NCBI GenBank assembly: GCA_015501055.1 | Contig: JADNYV010000006.1 | Location: forward strand, 607,262-671,261 | Reading direction: 5' to 3' | DNA length: 64,000 nucleotides | Source of the DNA: Mucidula mucida | Taxonomy: Eukaryota > Basidiomycota > Agaricomycetes > Agaricales > Physalacriaceae | Made by a program: the position numbers and the translations under genes | The notes under the pieces: generated by a model | Databases searched by the model: none | What the model was told of the DNA's origin: nothing | The model's input: only the letters and a program-made list of their open reading frames with translations | In this document: one piece after another, positions 11,093 to 22,178 of the stretch | Layout: each line of letters starts with the position of its first letter | Position numbering within the stretch: the stretch's first letter is position 1

Positions 11093-12676
11093 TCAACTAT
11101 ATTCGATACCGTCTTTTAAAAGTAAGGGTCCCTCTAAACCTTCTTTCACAAGCTGGCGGAATGCGGATTGAACACTCTCATCCACAAGGATTGCATAATC
11201 GACCTTGACCCGCCTGAGATTAACGCTGCCCTCAGCGTCGCTGCGTCGCGACTTGATCAGCTGGATGAGCTGCGAAGAAACCTTCAACCCGCGCAGCCCT
11301 TTCAAGGTCAACACTTCCAAGCCTTCAACTAGACCACTCTCTCTCGACAACGCCCGACATAATTTGTTCACGCTGCCTTGTTTTGCTAAGACAATTTCCA
11401 GGCGCACCAATATCGGCGTAGAGGTCAAGAGCTGGACCAAACCATCAACTTCCCGTGTGTCTGCTTCGCGCAGCGCAAGGGACATATTCTTTATAAACTG
11501 TCCCGTAGGAAGAGAAAGGGACTGTAAAATCGGCTTGCTAGCGCAATTGTGATGCTCATGAAGCTGGATCCGCAGCCGAGTCAGATTAGGCATCTGCAAT
11601 CGAGGTAGGAGCTTGGCGGCGTTTCTAATGCATCCAGTGAATGTCAGCGACTGGACGGAATCGTTGACACATGGCTGTATATTCGCGGGAAGGGTGCCAC
11701 CAATGTAGACCTCTGCGGTCTTGAGGTTCTTGGTCGTGTCGAGAATGGTTAGTGTTGTCGAGCTACTCGCCTGGAAGCCTTCATAATGGAAACTGTCGAT
11801 TCGGTCCCATGGAAGGTCTACGGCGCGGTGGAAGAGACGGATGCTCCCCGCCGTACCTATCGAAGTGAGGGGAGCGTGCTTGAAAGCTGTGATGGACCCA
11901 GGCGGCACCTCTTCTTCATTATCGACCGTGGACATTGCTAGAACCACGGATTTCAGCTGCTCGAATGTGCCAGGGATATTGTTGAAGGCTGTATACTCTG
12001 AGGTGGGAAGAGAAAGGGCAGCGAATCGCCATCGGGAACATGACAGCAAGATGATGGGAAGGGATGGGTGGCCGGTGATGGAACGACGCGAATGTAAGGT
12101 GACGGCGAGCTGTCGACCGCACGAGCGCGCGAGGTACGCGCCGAGGAGGAAGACATGCGAGAGGGAGTTGGCATAGTCAAAGTTGCATGCGAGATAGGTC
12201 CATAGATGTGGCATGGAAAGAGCTGTGCGTCTCCACCGGGAGGATACATGCGATAGCACCCAGGAAGGATAGTTCATCTGCAAGGAATTCTCATTCTGCT
12301 TCGACTCTTCTTCAAAGTCGTCCACGACAATCCTGAATATTTCTCCTAGGACTTCGGAGGGCGTCCCTCGTAGCGGGTGCAGCGCGGTCTGTCCTTCTCG
12401 GAGCCGGCTCTCGACCTGCTTTTTCTTCTCGTCAAGGTCGTTCAACGTGCTGTTGATAAGAGAGATTCGCTCCTCCAGATGAGATAGAACCTCCTGATTC
12501 TCCAGGTGCAACGAAAGCAATTCCTTAGCTTCATGATCCATTGGAGGGTCATTGCAACTCAGCAATTCTTTCAGACGCAAGTCATTTCTGGGAGGCGCGC
12601 CGATCTCAGCCTGGGCGTTGTCGGCGCTGAACCCACATTGAGGGCAACACTGGTGATGAGAAATCAAGTCGAGCAT
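11093..12676 (-). CDS. F-box-like protein with N-terminal coiled coil
   Basis: Single-exon frame of 527 residues. A Cys-containing N terminus is followed by an acidic/leucine-rich coiled coil (about residues 45-95, LEERISLINSTLNDLDEKKK) and the short F-box-like segment LRGTPSEVLGEIFRIVVDDF (about 100-120). The remainder is leucine-rich and repeat-like. This architecture is that of the large agaricomycete F-box families, which are thought to link SKP1-type ubiquitin ligases to substrates. The target is unknown. The start ATG at 12676 lies 100 nt from the start of cyclin L on the other strand, so the two genes share a short divergent promoter. Confidence 0.82.
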   Translation of the reverse strand: MLDLISHHQCCPQCGFSADNAQAEIGAPPRNDLRLKELLSCNDPPMDHEAKELLSLHLENQEVLSHLEERISLINSTLNDLDEKKKQVESRLREGQTALHPLRGTPSEVLGEIFRIVVDDFEEESKQNENSLQMNYPSWVLSHVSSRWRRTALSMPHLWTYLACNFDYANSLSHVFLLGAYLARSCGRQLAVTLHSRRSITGHPSLPIILLSCSRWRFAALSLPTSEYTAFNNIPGTFEQLKSVVLAMSTVDNEEEVPPGSITAFKHAPLTSIGTAGSIRLFHRAVDLPWDRIDSFHYEGFQASSSTTLTILDTTKNLKTAEVYIGGTLPANIQPCVNDSVQSLTFTGCIRNAAKLLPRLQMPNLTRLRIQLHEHHNCASKPILQSLSLPTGQFIKNMSLALREADTREVDGLVQLLTSTPILVRLEIVLAKQGSVNKLCRALSRESGLVEGLEVLTLKGLRGLKVSSQLIQLIKSRRSDAEGSVNLRRVKVDYAILVDESVQSAFRQLVKEGLEGPLLLKDGIEYS

Positions 12677-12776
12677 GGAACAAAGTACTTAAATGAACGA
12701 ACCATGTCAGTGTCACAATCCATGATATGATGATGGTCGAAAGCTGACCCGCGATAGGGGCTATCATGGTTTGCTG

Positions 12777-13630
12777 ATGACGACTATGTACCCGCTCGCG
12801 TCGCTGCAGCAAATTTCGCAGTCCCCATCGCCGATACCGCCTGCATTGGAGGCAGCTCTCAGGGCGCATGGCTGCAAGCTGATCCACATCGCGACGACAC
12901 TTTTACGCCTCCCCCATGTCGCCTGTGCCACAGCCCAAATTCTATTCCAGCGCTTCTGGGTCGTTTCTTCACTTTTGACGTTCAGCGTCAGCGACATCGC
13001 CTTTGGAGCTCTCTATCTGTCCAGCAAACTGGAAGAATGCGCTGTCCGGATACGCGACTTGATTAACATCTTTCATGTTCTGCTGCACAGGGACACGAAA
13101 GGCAAGACGAGGATAGAGCCCATGTCGTATTTTGGAAACACCTTTTATGAATTGAAGGATCGCGTCGTAGTCGCGGAGATGCAGATTTTGAAGAGACTGG
13201 GGTTCAACACGAGTGTCGTCCTCCCGTTCGGTTCTCTCATCAACTACCTCCGTCTGTTGGGCCAGGATAGCAAAGAGGTGGTACAAAAAGCCTGGGGATA
13301 TCTCAACGATGCGTGTGTATATATCACTTACTCTACCACATCCCTTTTATTCATTATACACAATAATGCAGAATGCAGACCCCCGTCTATACCCTTTATC
13401 AAGTGCCCACTATCGTCAGCGCAGCTATTCTTTTGACGTCCAGACACATGCAGATCCCGCTGCCGGATCGGTGGTGGGTCCTTTTCGATGCTGAATGGGA
13501 GGATGTGTGGACCGTTTGCGGTTTCATCACGACTCTGTATCATGCCGAACCTTGTCAAGACTGGAAGGTCGAAGCCATGATGGACAAGAAGGACGTGCGC
13601 CAGTGGGTTGAAGAACATCCGATGACCTAG
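12777..13630 (+). CDS. Cyclin L-like protein
   Basis: Two exons, 12777-13312 and 13372-13630, 264 residues. The first real ATG in the frame is at 12777; the frame extends a little upstream only through TTG/CTG codons. The cyclin box includes ATAQILFQRFW, FGALYLSSKLEEC and MSYFGNTFYELKD...AEMQILKRLGFN, which are signature blocks of cyclin L, a partner of CDK11-type kinases in transcription and pre-mRNA splicing. After the intron comes the second cyclin fold (TIVSAAILLTSRHMQIPLP). The protein ends soon after this; the Arg/Ser tail of animal cyclin L is absent, as is usual in fungi. Confidence 0.88.
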
Positions 13631-15434
13631 AGACTGTAAGGATGTGAGAAGTGTTTGTTTATCTCCGATACAAGTCTGATGCTCGCCTGCTAGGATTGGT
13701 TCCCTCAGCCCGTCAGTTAGCATGCGGCAATAACTTTGGGAAAGCTACACTTTCTGCCGCCTTATCTCGCTGTGAGGTCAAGGGAAGTGTTAGCGACTAG
13801 TGGTCCTCTGCAACGGCATAGTTCACGACACAAGTGAAGTCTAAAATAGAACGCCACATTGCTCTATTCCAAGCTAGCACCCAACGTAACCTTCAATATT
13901 ATTGATTTCTGTTGCATTGTGCTGAGTACTGACCAGTCAGGCGTGAGGAGGAGCAGCGCGGAATTCCGAGATGTCTGTTCAATAGGATCCATCTTCTTGT
14001 CGGGAGATGGACACAACATTTTGACAACTTCACAAAGCGACATTCATATTCAATTGACCAAACAATGTGCAAACTCCTGGTGTTGGCGGGGATCGTGGAG
14101 TCTACAGAAGGGCTCTAGAGCTAGAGGTAGTCATACGGTGGATGCGAAGCTGGCGTTCATGGGCGATCGAGAAGTGGGTTCAACAAGTATCCCCTTGGAC
14201 CTTTCCGAAATGATGGGGCATGTTCGAAGGGTCGGGAGAGGAAGAAAGACAGCCTGGATTATGAAGCACACGTGAAGCTGGGTTGTCGGTGGAGGTCAAA
14301 GAGCATGAGGACAGAGAATCAGAGGTCCCCCCGTAGGCAATCACGGATGTAGGATCGAGACCAGGCTAGAACCAGGAAAAACGCGAAACTCGAAAGACCG
14401 ACGCGTTTCGGAGTTTGTGGCGCAAAAATATCTTGACCGGTAATTTCGTTGGAGCGAAGATGTGTATGTTAGTATGACTCTGGGTGACAATATTGCAGCG
14501 TGCCGCAGCCCACAACCGTATTGCGTGTAATGCCGTCGGCCAACGTCACGATCTACCCCGCCTACGTCATCGGCTCAGCTTGACTCTTGACGACCAACTT
14601 GCTTAGCCCGCTCAAACACGCCCTTTACACGCTTTTACACGCGATAAACGACTGTGCCAGGCATGCATATCCCCGCCCTTTCTTCGGCAAAGTCACAGGA
14701 AAAGGACAAGACGGCCGGAGGAGTGTTGAATTCATTTATTGGCGTGAGTATTTCTGCGGTTTCCATGCTCTCACAGGATGACAGATTTAATTCACCAAAA
14801 GACGTCGCCATCATCAGTGTACCGCTTTACAGCCCCGCGGGATGCACCGGGTGCAGAAATATGCCGGGGGGAGGGTCCGGGAGAAGAGTGCAGAACAATG
14901 GATATGACAGGAAAGGAAATGTTCGCGTTGATGCAGGTGCGTAAGGATGGATCCTGCGGATGTGTTTGTCAGTGAACGGTGACATAGAAACTGGGTTTCT
15001 TTTGTGCGATGCCTATTGATCCTGGAAAGACGTACATGGAGTGCACGCCTGCTGCCATTCCAAAGTCATAATAGGACATTACTTTGTATTAATTGGAGAA
15101 ATGAACTCTCGTCGTGTTCCCGAAAAGGTGATTCTTATTGTCTCTCGACTGACAACGAGTGAAAGTTCGAGTCACCGGCACGTCAGCGGCTGATGGGCCA
15201 GCGTATTGGTGCGCCTGGATTGTTCTTGGGAGTACGCCTCAAAGGGTATTCCGGGCATTGTTGGCAGTGGGCTGAGGGCAGAATATTGGTGGATGTACCG
15301 CTGATTTAATGATGCGATTGCTTGGATAAGAAAGGGCACGTGGCCGCGCCGAATTCGAGGGTTTCCCTTTGTGCTTATCTCATTTCTGTGCTTCTGTACG
15401 AACACGATGTCGAGCATTCCTCGAATTCGCCCCC
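13631..15434. other. Intergenic, no supported gene
   Basis: 1.8 kb between cyclin L and the HMG-box gene. The longest open frame (13859-14275, plus) has no recognisable features and poor codon logic, so I do not call it. A tRNA B-box-like GTTCGAGTC at about 15165 has no cloverleaf around it. Confidence 0.45.
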
Positions 15435-16559
15435 ATGGACGACCTGCCCGACCATGACTTTGCTGCCGACACCCCCGCCGCTACACCGCAGTCGCCCGCC
15501 ACAACAGCCGCCGCCTACATTCCGCGTCCGCCCAACGCGTTCATTCTCTTTCGCTCGGCATTCATTCGCTCAAACCGCATTACCGGGCGCGTCGAGGGCA
15601 ACCACAGTACCCTCAGCAGAATCATTGGTGCTGTATGGCGCTCTCTCCCGCCCCACGAGCGGGAGGAATGGGAGGCCAAGGCGCGAGTGGCGCTTGACGA
15701 ACATAAGCGCCGTTACCCGGACTGGCGCTTTGTCAACGCTCAAGTCCGCCGTGGACGCGGCCGCGAGGGTGATGGGCGCGGCAGACGCGGCAGAGGACGC
15801 GGAAAAAGGCGGAAGACCGAAGGCGAGCGGGTCGAGATGATCCGGGATCTCTTGGTTGAAGGCGTCGAAGGTGAACAACTCGAAAAGGCAGTCGAGGACT
15901 GGGAAAGGAGCAAGCGCACCCAACAGGTTAGTTTGCGCTCTTTCAGCTGGCTTCGTACCCTAACCAGCTATGTTTGCCAGTCAATAGCCTCCACATCTGC
16001 CCAAGACCCGTACGCCACAATCCAGACCTCTCCCTACCACACATCCCCATACCAGGCAACTAGTAACCAGCCACAACAGTCTCCTTCTGCTTACTCTGTC
16101 TCCAACTTCTCTTCTCTCTCCAACTGGGCTGGCCACTCTCCCTCTCCCCCATTTAATAGTCCCACTTCCGCCACATTTCCAAGTTCATCATACCCAACTT
16201 ACTCCGAATTTGTCAACACCGAATTCAATTACTACACTCCTGCGGACCAACCGCCGGCTGTCTCCTACGAAGAACCGACGTATGACAACCCATATTCAAC
16301 TTACTCTGCGTTCCCACAAACTTCGGACGCTATTGCGAATGCCGAGCCAGACTACTTGCCGGTTGACGTTGCACTGCCTCTTCCCGTCGCTTCCTCTTCC
16401 CAAGAGCAGCCTCGGGAGGAGCAGGAGCAGTATGTTTGGATGCAGCCATGGCAATCCCCACCCATGGAACCACCCCGCAGAAAAGGGAGGCAGCCCGTCG
16501 CTACCGACGAATATGGCTGGGAGGTTACGATCATGCCTGGCGAACCCCACTCCCAATAA
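15435..16559 (+). CDS. HMG-box transcription factor (MATA_HMG type)
   Basis: 374 residues if read through, or 356 if a 54-nt GT...AG segment (15927-15980, no in-frame stop) is removed. The HMG box is at about residues 29-95: IPRPPNAFILFRSAF, then RIIGAVWRSLPPHEREEWE and HKRRYPDWRF, the DNA-minor-groove-binding fold shared by fungal mating and developmental regulators. A basic Arg/Gly stretch (GRGREGDGRGRRGRGRGKRR) follows as a likely nuclear signal. The C-terminal half is rich in Ser, Pro, Tyr and Gln and looks like a disordered activation region. No homeodomain or pheromone gene lies nearby, so a mating-type locus is not indicated. Confidence 0.88.
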   Translation: MDDLPDHDFAADTPAATPQSPATTAAAYIPRPPNAFILFRSAFIRSNRITGRVEGNHSTLSRIIGAVWRSLPPHEREEWEAKARVALDEHKRRYPDWRFVNAQVRRGRGREGDGRGRRGRGRGKRRKTEGERVEMIRDLLVEGVEGEQLEKAVEDWERSKRTQQVSLRSFSWLRTLTSYVCQSIASTSAQDPYATIQTSPYHTSPYQATSNQPQQSPSAYSVSNFSSLSNWAGHSPSPPFNSPTSATFPSSSYPTYSEFVNTEFNYYTPADQPPAVSYEEPTYDNPYSTYSAFPQTSDAIANAEPDYLPVDVALPLPVASSSQEQPREEQEQYVWMQPWQSPPMEPPRRKGRQPVATDEYGWEVTIMPGEPHSQ

Positions 16560-17217
16560 CATTTTACTATTAGAGAAACCTTGCACACCGTCTAATCTAA
16601 TCCATCCTTTGCGTACCCACTCTTTGTATATACACCTCTTCTCAATCGCCATCTGTATCTCTCGTTGTCAATAGTCTGACTTGTATTACTTATAATTCGT
16701 TCATTGTAGTATTCTTGCCGTTTCGAAGCAGCACGGTGCGTACGTTTGCAGGCTTCGATGCGTGTATTTATAACAACATGTACACCTTGACAACCTACAT
16801 CGCATCAACTTGCTTTATGAGGTCTGGACTCGTAGTGCCGACATCGACGAGTGGCGTACGGGAATAATGACCGATACACCGCACCCTTGACAAGCAAGGC
16901 TACTTGGCAGTGCTGGATATGTTCACAATCCGGCAAATCCCGTCTCACACGATCGTGTGAGCTAACTACCAATCCTCGCTTAATCTTTGCAGACTTATAA
17001 CGCGAAAGCGACGCGGTATTCTTGCTGGAGCGCGCGCACAAGAACATGTCCGCTGTCTGGCACAAGGAAAAGGCCACAGCCTGGAACGAGGTAAAGCACC
17101 TATGCTTGATATTTTTTCAGGGTATCAAGTGGAGACATAGCAGACGTGGCGTGATCGCATGTTACAATTACAGAAACCAATACAAGTACAACACTACTGC
17201 CTATACCTACAAGCCTA
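16560..17217. other. Intergenic, no gene seen
   Basis: About 660 nt between the convergent ends of the HMG-box gene and AGO-2. It contains T-rich and TATATA stretches that fit two 3' UTRs; no gene is supported. Confidence 0.5.
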
Positions 17218-20200
17218 CTAAAGGAAATACATTGACTTCGCAATCTTGGAGTTGACATGCTTCCAGCCGTTGGTCCAAGCCTCCAAATCAAAACTCTGCG
17301 CGCCGCTGACAGTCGAAGACGCATCGTCACCACCGTAGCGCAGACTCTCACTGAAATGGAACACCCCGCGAGTGCAAACCTCCTGATGTATCGTCAGTAT
17401 CAGCATTGTCAGAGGATGGATCGTCTTACATGAGCATCTACAAACATTGTCAGATTGCATGTCAAGTGTAGCAAGAAAAGGACTCACAATAGACCGGAGT
17501 AGGGATTGAAACGGAGCGCGTCGCCTTTGCATAGGTGTGGCAAAGAGCAAAGGAGAGATCTTGGATTCTTGAATGAAGTATTAGTGGACAGTCGCAGAAA
17601 ATAGAATCGATTTACTTGTTTTGGTCGAAATTGAAAGTATCGTCCCGGAGCACGATATAGTGTCCAGAACGCGACGCTTTGCATCGTCGTGAGTATTGAA
17701 TCCAATCAAACACAAAGCTAACTCACTTCCTTTGATAGCAGCATGACTTTGAAGGTAGAAGTCCTTGAACAGAGGGCTAGTGACTCCGCCAGTCGTGACG
17801 AAGCCAGCCTTCAAATTTCCCGTCCGATCTCTGACCCTAGATTCACCTCGTTAGAATGCCTCAGCGGACGATGCAAGATATCTCACCGTGCATCCTGACC
17901 GAAGAACACCATGTGGTGTCGCTTGCCAACAACCAAGAAGGTGATCTTGGGTTTCGGCAAGCTGCCCAAGCCTTTCTCAACCCACACCTCATCGACCGCG
18001 GTCTGAAGCAGTCCGACTTCATGTTTCCCAACCGCGTCCAACTCACCCTCCGAGATACCATCGCGATAGAAAATGATGGTCGACGGTGCATTCCTCACTT
18101 TCTCGCCGAACTGCTTGATGGCCGTCTTTGCCATGTTTTTGAGGTTGACGAGTCCTTCGGTCCGAGGGCTCTGGACGGCGGAGAACGCGACATACTGCGT
18201 GGCGTCCGGGTCATGGGACCAGACTAGCGACGAGATGGATGGGCGGAGGGAGCCCGGAGAGTTGTGCGAAACATCTGCACCTGAAGAACGGTCAGCCAAA
18301 TAAAATAAGGGGGCCTCAGCCTATGGCTCTCTTACCCATGATCATGAAGGGTGCCCGGGAAATCTCGTTGAAGGCGGGGGATTTGATGATGTGGTTGGAC
18401 CCACCCAGTCTTGCGTTAATCCTGTATCCATACATTAGAACATCATACGACATGAAACACTAGACATACTTGATGGCAACATTCGCATAGTACTGGGGAT
18501 TAGCTCGCTGAAGTTTGTCGCTTTTCATGTGAGAGCTTAAGAACCCTACGTGGTCCATAAACCAAAGGCCACTTTCGAACACTAGAATGAACTTACCGTG
18601 CTGGACATCTCCCCATCGCTTCACTGCATTCCGGATCTCGTCGCCTTTGTCTGGAAAGAGGACTACGATCAATTGCACCCCGGCCGACCTTGTCTTGCCG
18701 ACAAAGTCCTCCATGAACTTGTTGAGAGACTGCCAATGTGTTAGCCCAATAAATAGGTATGATACAGTGGAACGTACACCCTGCACGTTATTACCGCTCC
18801 CCGACATGACGAGGACAGGATCTGAAGCAGCTTGATTCGCAGACAATGATCAGCATAATCTCAGATTCATCAAGAGTTGCCTGTACGCACCCATGCCTAG
18901 AATCACGAACGTCAGTTAATAGCCAATGCATCAATCAACGAGACTTACCAATATTGCGCATCTCCTGTAGCAGTCCTCGAACATGTCGCTGAATTTCTTG
19001 TTCTGGCATATTTGGGATGAAGTTGATGGCGCCCCACATGGCCAACTTCGCCGGATTCTGAACTCTCTGGCCTCTCATATTCCATGCCCCGTCGCGCGGT
19101 TGCTACAAGAAGAATCAGAGACATCCGGACATAACGAGAATTCTAACTTACAACGTCTTGGTGCATCTGGACCCTTGGCGTGTTGAGAATTTTCCCTCTG
19201 ATCGTAAGTGGTGTCGGCGAGATTTGCATGCCACTCTCCACGACGTATTCAGAGTGGGCGTACCCGAGGATCTGTAAAGGAATAAGTGTGCTTACTCCCG
19301 GGTCGAGCGCCGAGTCTTACCGGCGAGGCAAGGCTTCGACCTTGCTGTCCTCCAGAACTCGTTATGGCCCGATAACGATCATCGGGACTGATCGTAGCAA
19401 ACCCAACCATCTCGCTTGTAAGATGGTTTGGCAGTTTCTTCTTGTAAATCTGACCCGGTTGAATCGTACAGAATTCAGCAGGTACGATGCTTGGTCGCGG
19501 AGCAGACTTCCCCGACAGCACAATGCCAAAGGCGTCTGGGAAGCGGGTGCTGAGCCCGTGGGCAGCACGAGCATGATCCTGATATGTTGTTAGCTGATCT
19601 GGGCTTTCAATAAATGTTTGATAACTTCTTACCGCTACCGTCGTTGTTCTTCCATCCTTCTCAAATTCGTACCTACCCCCGCGAGGTATCAAAGCGCGAA
19701 TCGTTTTCGTGCGCCTGCCAAAGTAGCCTTCGACATGAATCAAGCGGTTCTTCAAGAATCTCTCAAGTTCCCTGAACTTGGGGTCGCGCTCGTCGGAAGG
19801 AAGGTGCCGAACATCTCTCACTCCCACGAAATCTAACGCTGCATCGAATACCGGGCCACTACGATACATGGCTGTAACGGATGTATCGATGTTGACCAAG
19901 ATGGCATCGGTGGTAGGGCGGACAGATCTGGAGGAGGTCGGTTGTTAAAATATAAATATGGATGAGAAAAGACTAACTGAAAGAACCCGCGCCATAGCTC
20001 GAGACCGCCTTTAATCGGTTTACTTCCAGCACTACTGAAGAAAGCGCGTGAGCTATGCGGATAGTTTCTTTACGAGCCGTTTTAGTAAGTGTTGCAAATC
20101 ACGAGGGAGTGACTGTGCTCACTGATTGGTTGCCTGCTTTATGATAAGCTGCAGCAAATTGGTGGCTGTCGCTGTTTTCGAGGTAGCTCTACCGTTCATG

Positions 20201-20820
20201 AGCGCCTTGATATCTCTGCCATCGCGTAAGTACAGTCTTCGGTTAGAGTATAGAGACTGCTTACTCGGGCCGAATAGTAGCACCAGACGTCCTCGTGAGA
20301 GTGACTTTGATAACACCTTTGTCACCTTCTACGAGTGGCGCGGTTCGTTGAATATCAGATAAAGAAACGAGGAACTATTTCACAGTCAGTGGCGTGTACA
20401 CCCATATAATCAAGTAAAACACCGAGGCCGCCCCTCCACCTGGCAGTCTTAGCCGATGAGAGGAATAGATAATGGCATTGCCGTCGTACAAAACTTTCGG
20501 ATTAAAAATCTCGGGGGCAACGTTGTTTTGTAGACGTTGAATAATCTCTTGTCGCTTCCGGAATATTTGGGTCTCCGGGGACAGTCCTGAGCGGCGACGC
20601 GTCAGGATACCTAGAGATAGTCATTGTGTACTTACCGACTGGGGATTCTATTAGAAAGGGCGTGTAGTGGGTATGGAAATGCTTACCGGCGTACTGATGG
20701 TATTCTTTGGTGGGCAGCCTGTGAGCGACATCAGCACACGACGTCAAGTCGGTAGGGATAGATAAGTGCACACCTGGTGATTTGAAAACAGTTGGTTCTG
20801 GCTTCGAACTCTGAGGCCAT
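17218..20820 (-). CDS. Argonaute (AGO-2), complete
   Basis: Second Argonaute, start ATG 20820 (MASEFEARTNCFQITR), stop 17218, with well over ten short introns. Order on the minus strand: N domain (LPTKEYHQY, FRKRQEIIQRLQNN about 20.5 kb); linker 1 (VNIDTSVTAMYR about 19.88 kb); PAZ (CTIQPGQIYKKKLPNHLTSE about 19.46 kb); MID (QLIVVLFPDKGD about 18.66 kb; KINARLGGSNH about 18.45 kb); PIWI (GADVSH about 18.29 kb, IIFYRDGISEGE about 18.07 kb, DFYLQSHAAIKG about 17.75 kb). Catalytic set Asp-Glu-Asp-His: the last His sits in YYAH, on an 8-nt exon at 17430-17437. C-terminal exon ends in SMYFL. It is a clear paralogue of AGO-1, 14 kb away in opposite orientation. I did not resolve one 5' intron (20.6-20.7 kb), which may hide a 3-nt exon. 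Confidence 0.92.
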
Positions 20821-22178
20821 GGTGGTGGGGGAGAGATAAGTGCATTCAAATCGATTTCGGGTATAAGAACTTCGCGATCACGCGATGTACGGCTCCGAAC
20901 TATACCGTGGTCCCCGTATTTCCTAATTTGACCACCTACGTCCTAGAAGGGTGACTCGTAGTCAAGCAGAGAATCAGCGCCAAAAAGCTTGAAACTACAG
21001 TCATCTACCACTCAACGGGACAAACCACCCGGCACCATTCCACATAGCCATTTTTCCTTCGGACTTTTTGCCATCTCTAATGTAATGAATTAATACATCT
21101 TCTTACACTCATCCGGGCAGCAAAATACGCTGTTGTAAGAAAACGCAGAAGATGTGGTCAAAACGGCGTCACAGCACGAGCACGGACTTGAGTAAATGTC
21201 GCCCAAAAGGGCCAATCAGCATCTTAAAAAGGATAATCAGCGTAGTGTGACGCTGTCCCGTTGTCTGGTGTACGCCCGATAAGCGTCAAAAACCTGATCG
21301 CGCGTTTGCTCAGCTCTATTGGTCTCGGTGTCATACAAGTATTAGATGAGGAATGTTCATTGAGTATATATCAACATTTATTGTGTACTAAACAAGGTGT
21401 ATTAGGCACTATTTACTAGTTCCGGACATGCTTTTGATTTGGCTGTCCCGTTGAGTGGTAGATGACTGTACTGATTCTCCGCAAGCAAGCCATAAACAGG
21501 GAATGACGATTGCCCACAAGCCAGAGCTGATCTCCATGCTGGATGATGTTTAGACGTACGACGCAGGATAAGCTCTCACAACAGAAGTCCCGTGGAGTAT
21601 TGGTTACCAGAGAGTAAACCAAGCACGGCCAGGATGACGGCCCATATCTTCGAACCGAAATTCCAGAAGACGATCCCCGTTCAAGAAGGCACATCCAAGA
21701 CAAACACATCTCCATTCCGAGGTCATAGTCTACATGCTCTGCTGCGCCGGAAGCTCGCCGTTTCTCAGAAGTATCGCGTTCCAATGGGCATTCTGGGCCT
21801 GTTCGAACACAAGACCGTGTTTGTGCTGGAGAAGCAATGCAAAGATTATTGTGATTTCTCGGTTGAGATAGGCGTACCGGAGAAGATGATGGTAAGAGAG
21901 TCGAAGCGTTGCGGAATGCTCAAAGGACTAGATCATATCGAATACATCTTTCGACAGAACTGACAATGACCAATCCCAACTATCGGAGCGACTTAGAAGT
22001 GTGAAATGCAGTACATGGAAGGAAGTCGCCACTAACAGAACGTCGAATACCGCCGATCTCAGTATATCACCGTTAACACGACTCATCACAAGTTTCACGC
22101 CCAAAAGTATTGCTATTCATATGCCTGGAGTACATACAACACGTAGATACAGTCGAAGTAAAACAATGAAAGAAAATA
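20821..22178. other. Intergenic with an inverted repeat and a possible membrane-protein relic
   Basis: Contains a perfect 27-nt inverted repeat (20996-21022 and 21445-21471). On the minus strand near 21600-21670 a hydrophobic segment (WAVILAVLGLLSG) is followed, across stops, by ENQYSHLPLNGT, which also appears in the repeat. This suggests a broken membrane-protein gene or a small insertion. The competing plus-strand frame at 21592-21963 begins with GTG and has no family features. Confidence 0.4.
20996..21471. repeat. Perfect 27-nt inverted repeat, about 420 nt apart
   Basis: Bases 20996-21022 and the reverse complement of 21445-21471 are identical. Both arms are preceded, on their own strand, by GAGAATCAG. 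It could be a small non-autonomous element or two pieces of one broken gene. I see no clear target-site duplication. Confidence 0.7.

Noticed and set aside
13859..14275. Open frame of 138 codons on the plus strand
   Set aside because: It contains no family motif, lies in a region with many short frames, and its sequence looks like random translation.
15150..15190. tRNA-like GTTCGAGTC box
   Set aside because: No acceptor, D or T stem can be formed around it.
15435..16559. Mating-type locus because of the HMG box
   Set aside because: Basidiomycete mating loci carry homeodomain pairs or pheromone/receptor genes; none are nearby.
21416..21963. Overlapping plus and minus open frames of about 122 codons as genes
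   Set aside because: Neither begins in a convincing context or carries a recognisable domain; the minus-strand hydrophobic segment is broken by stops.
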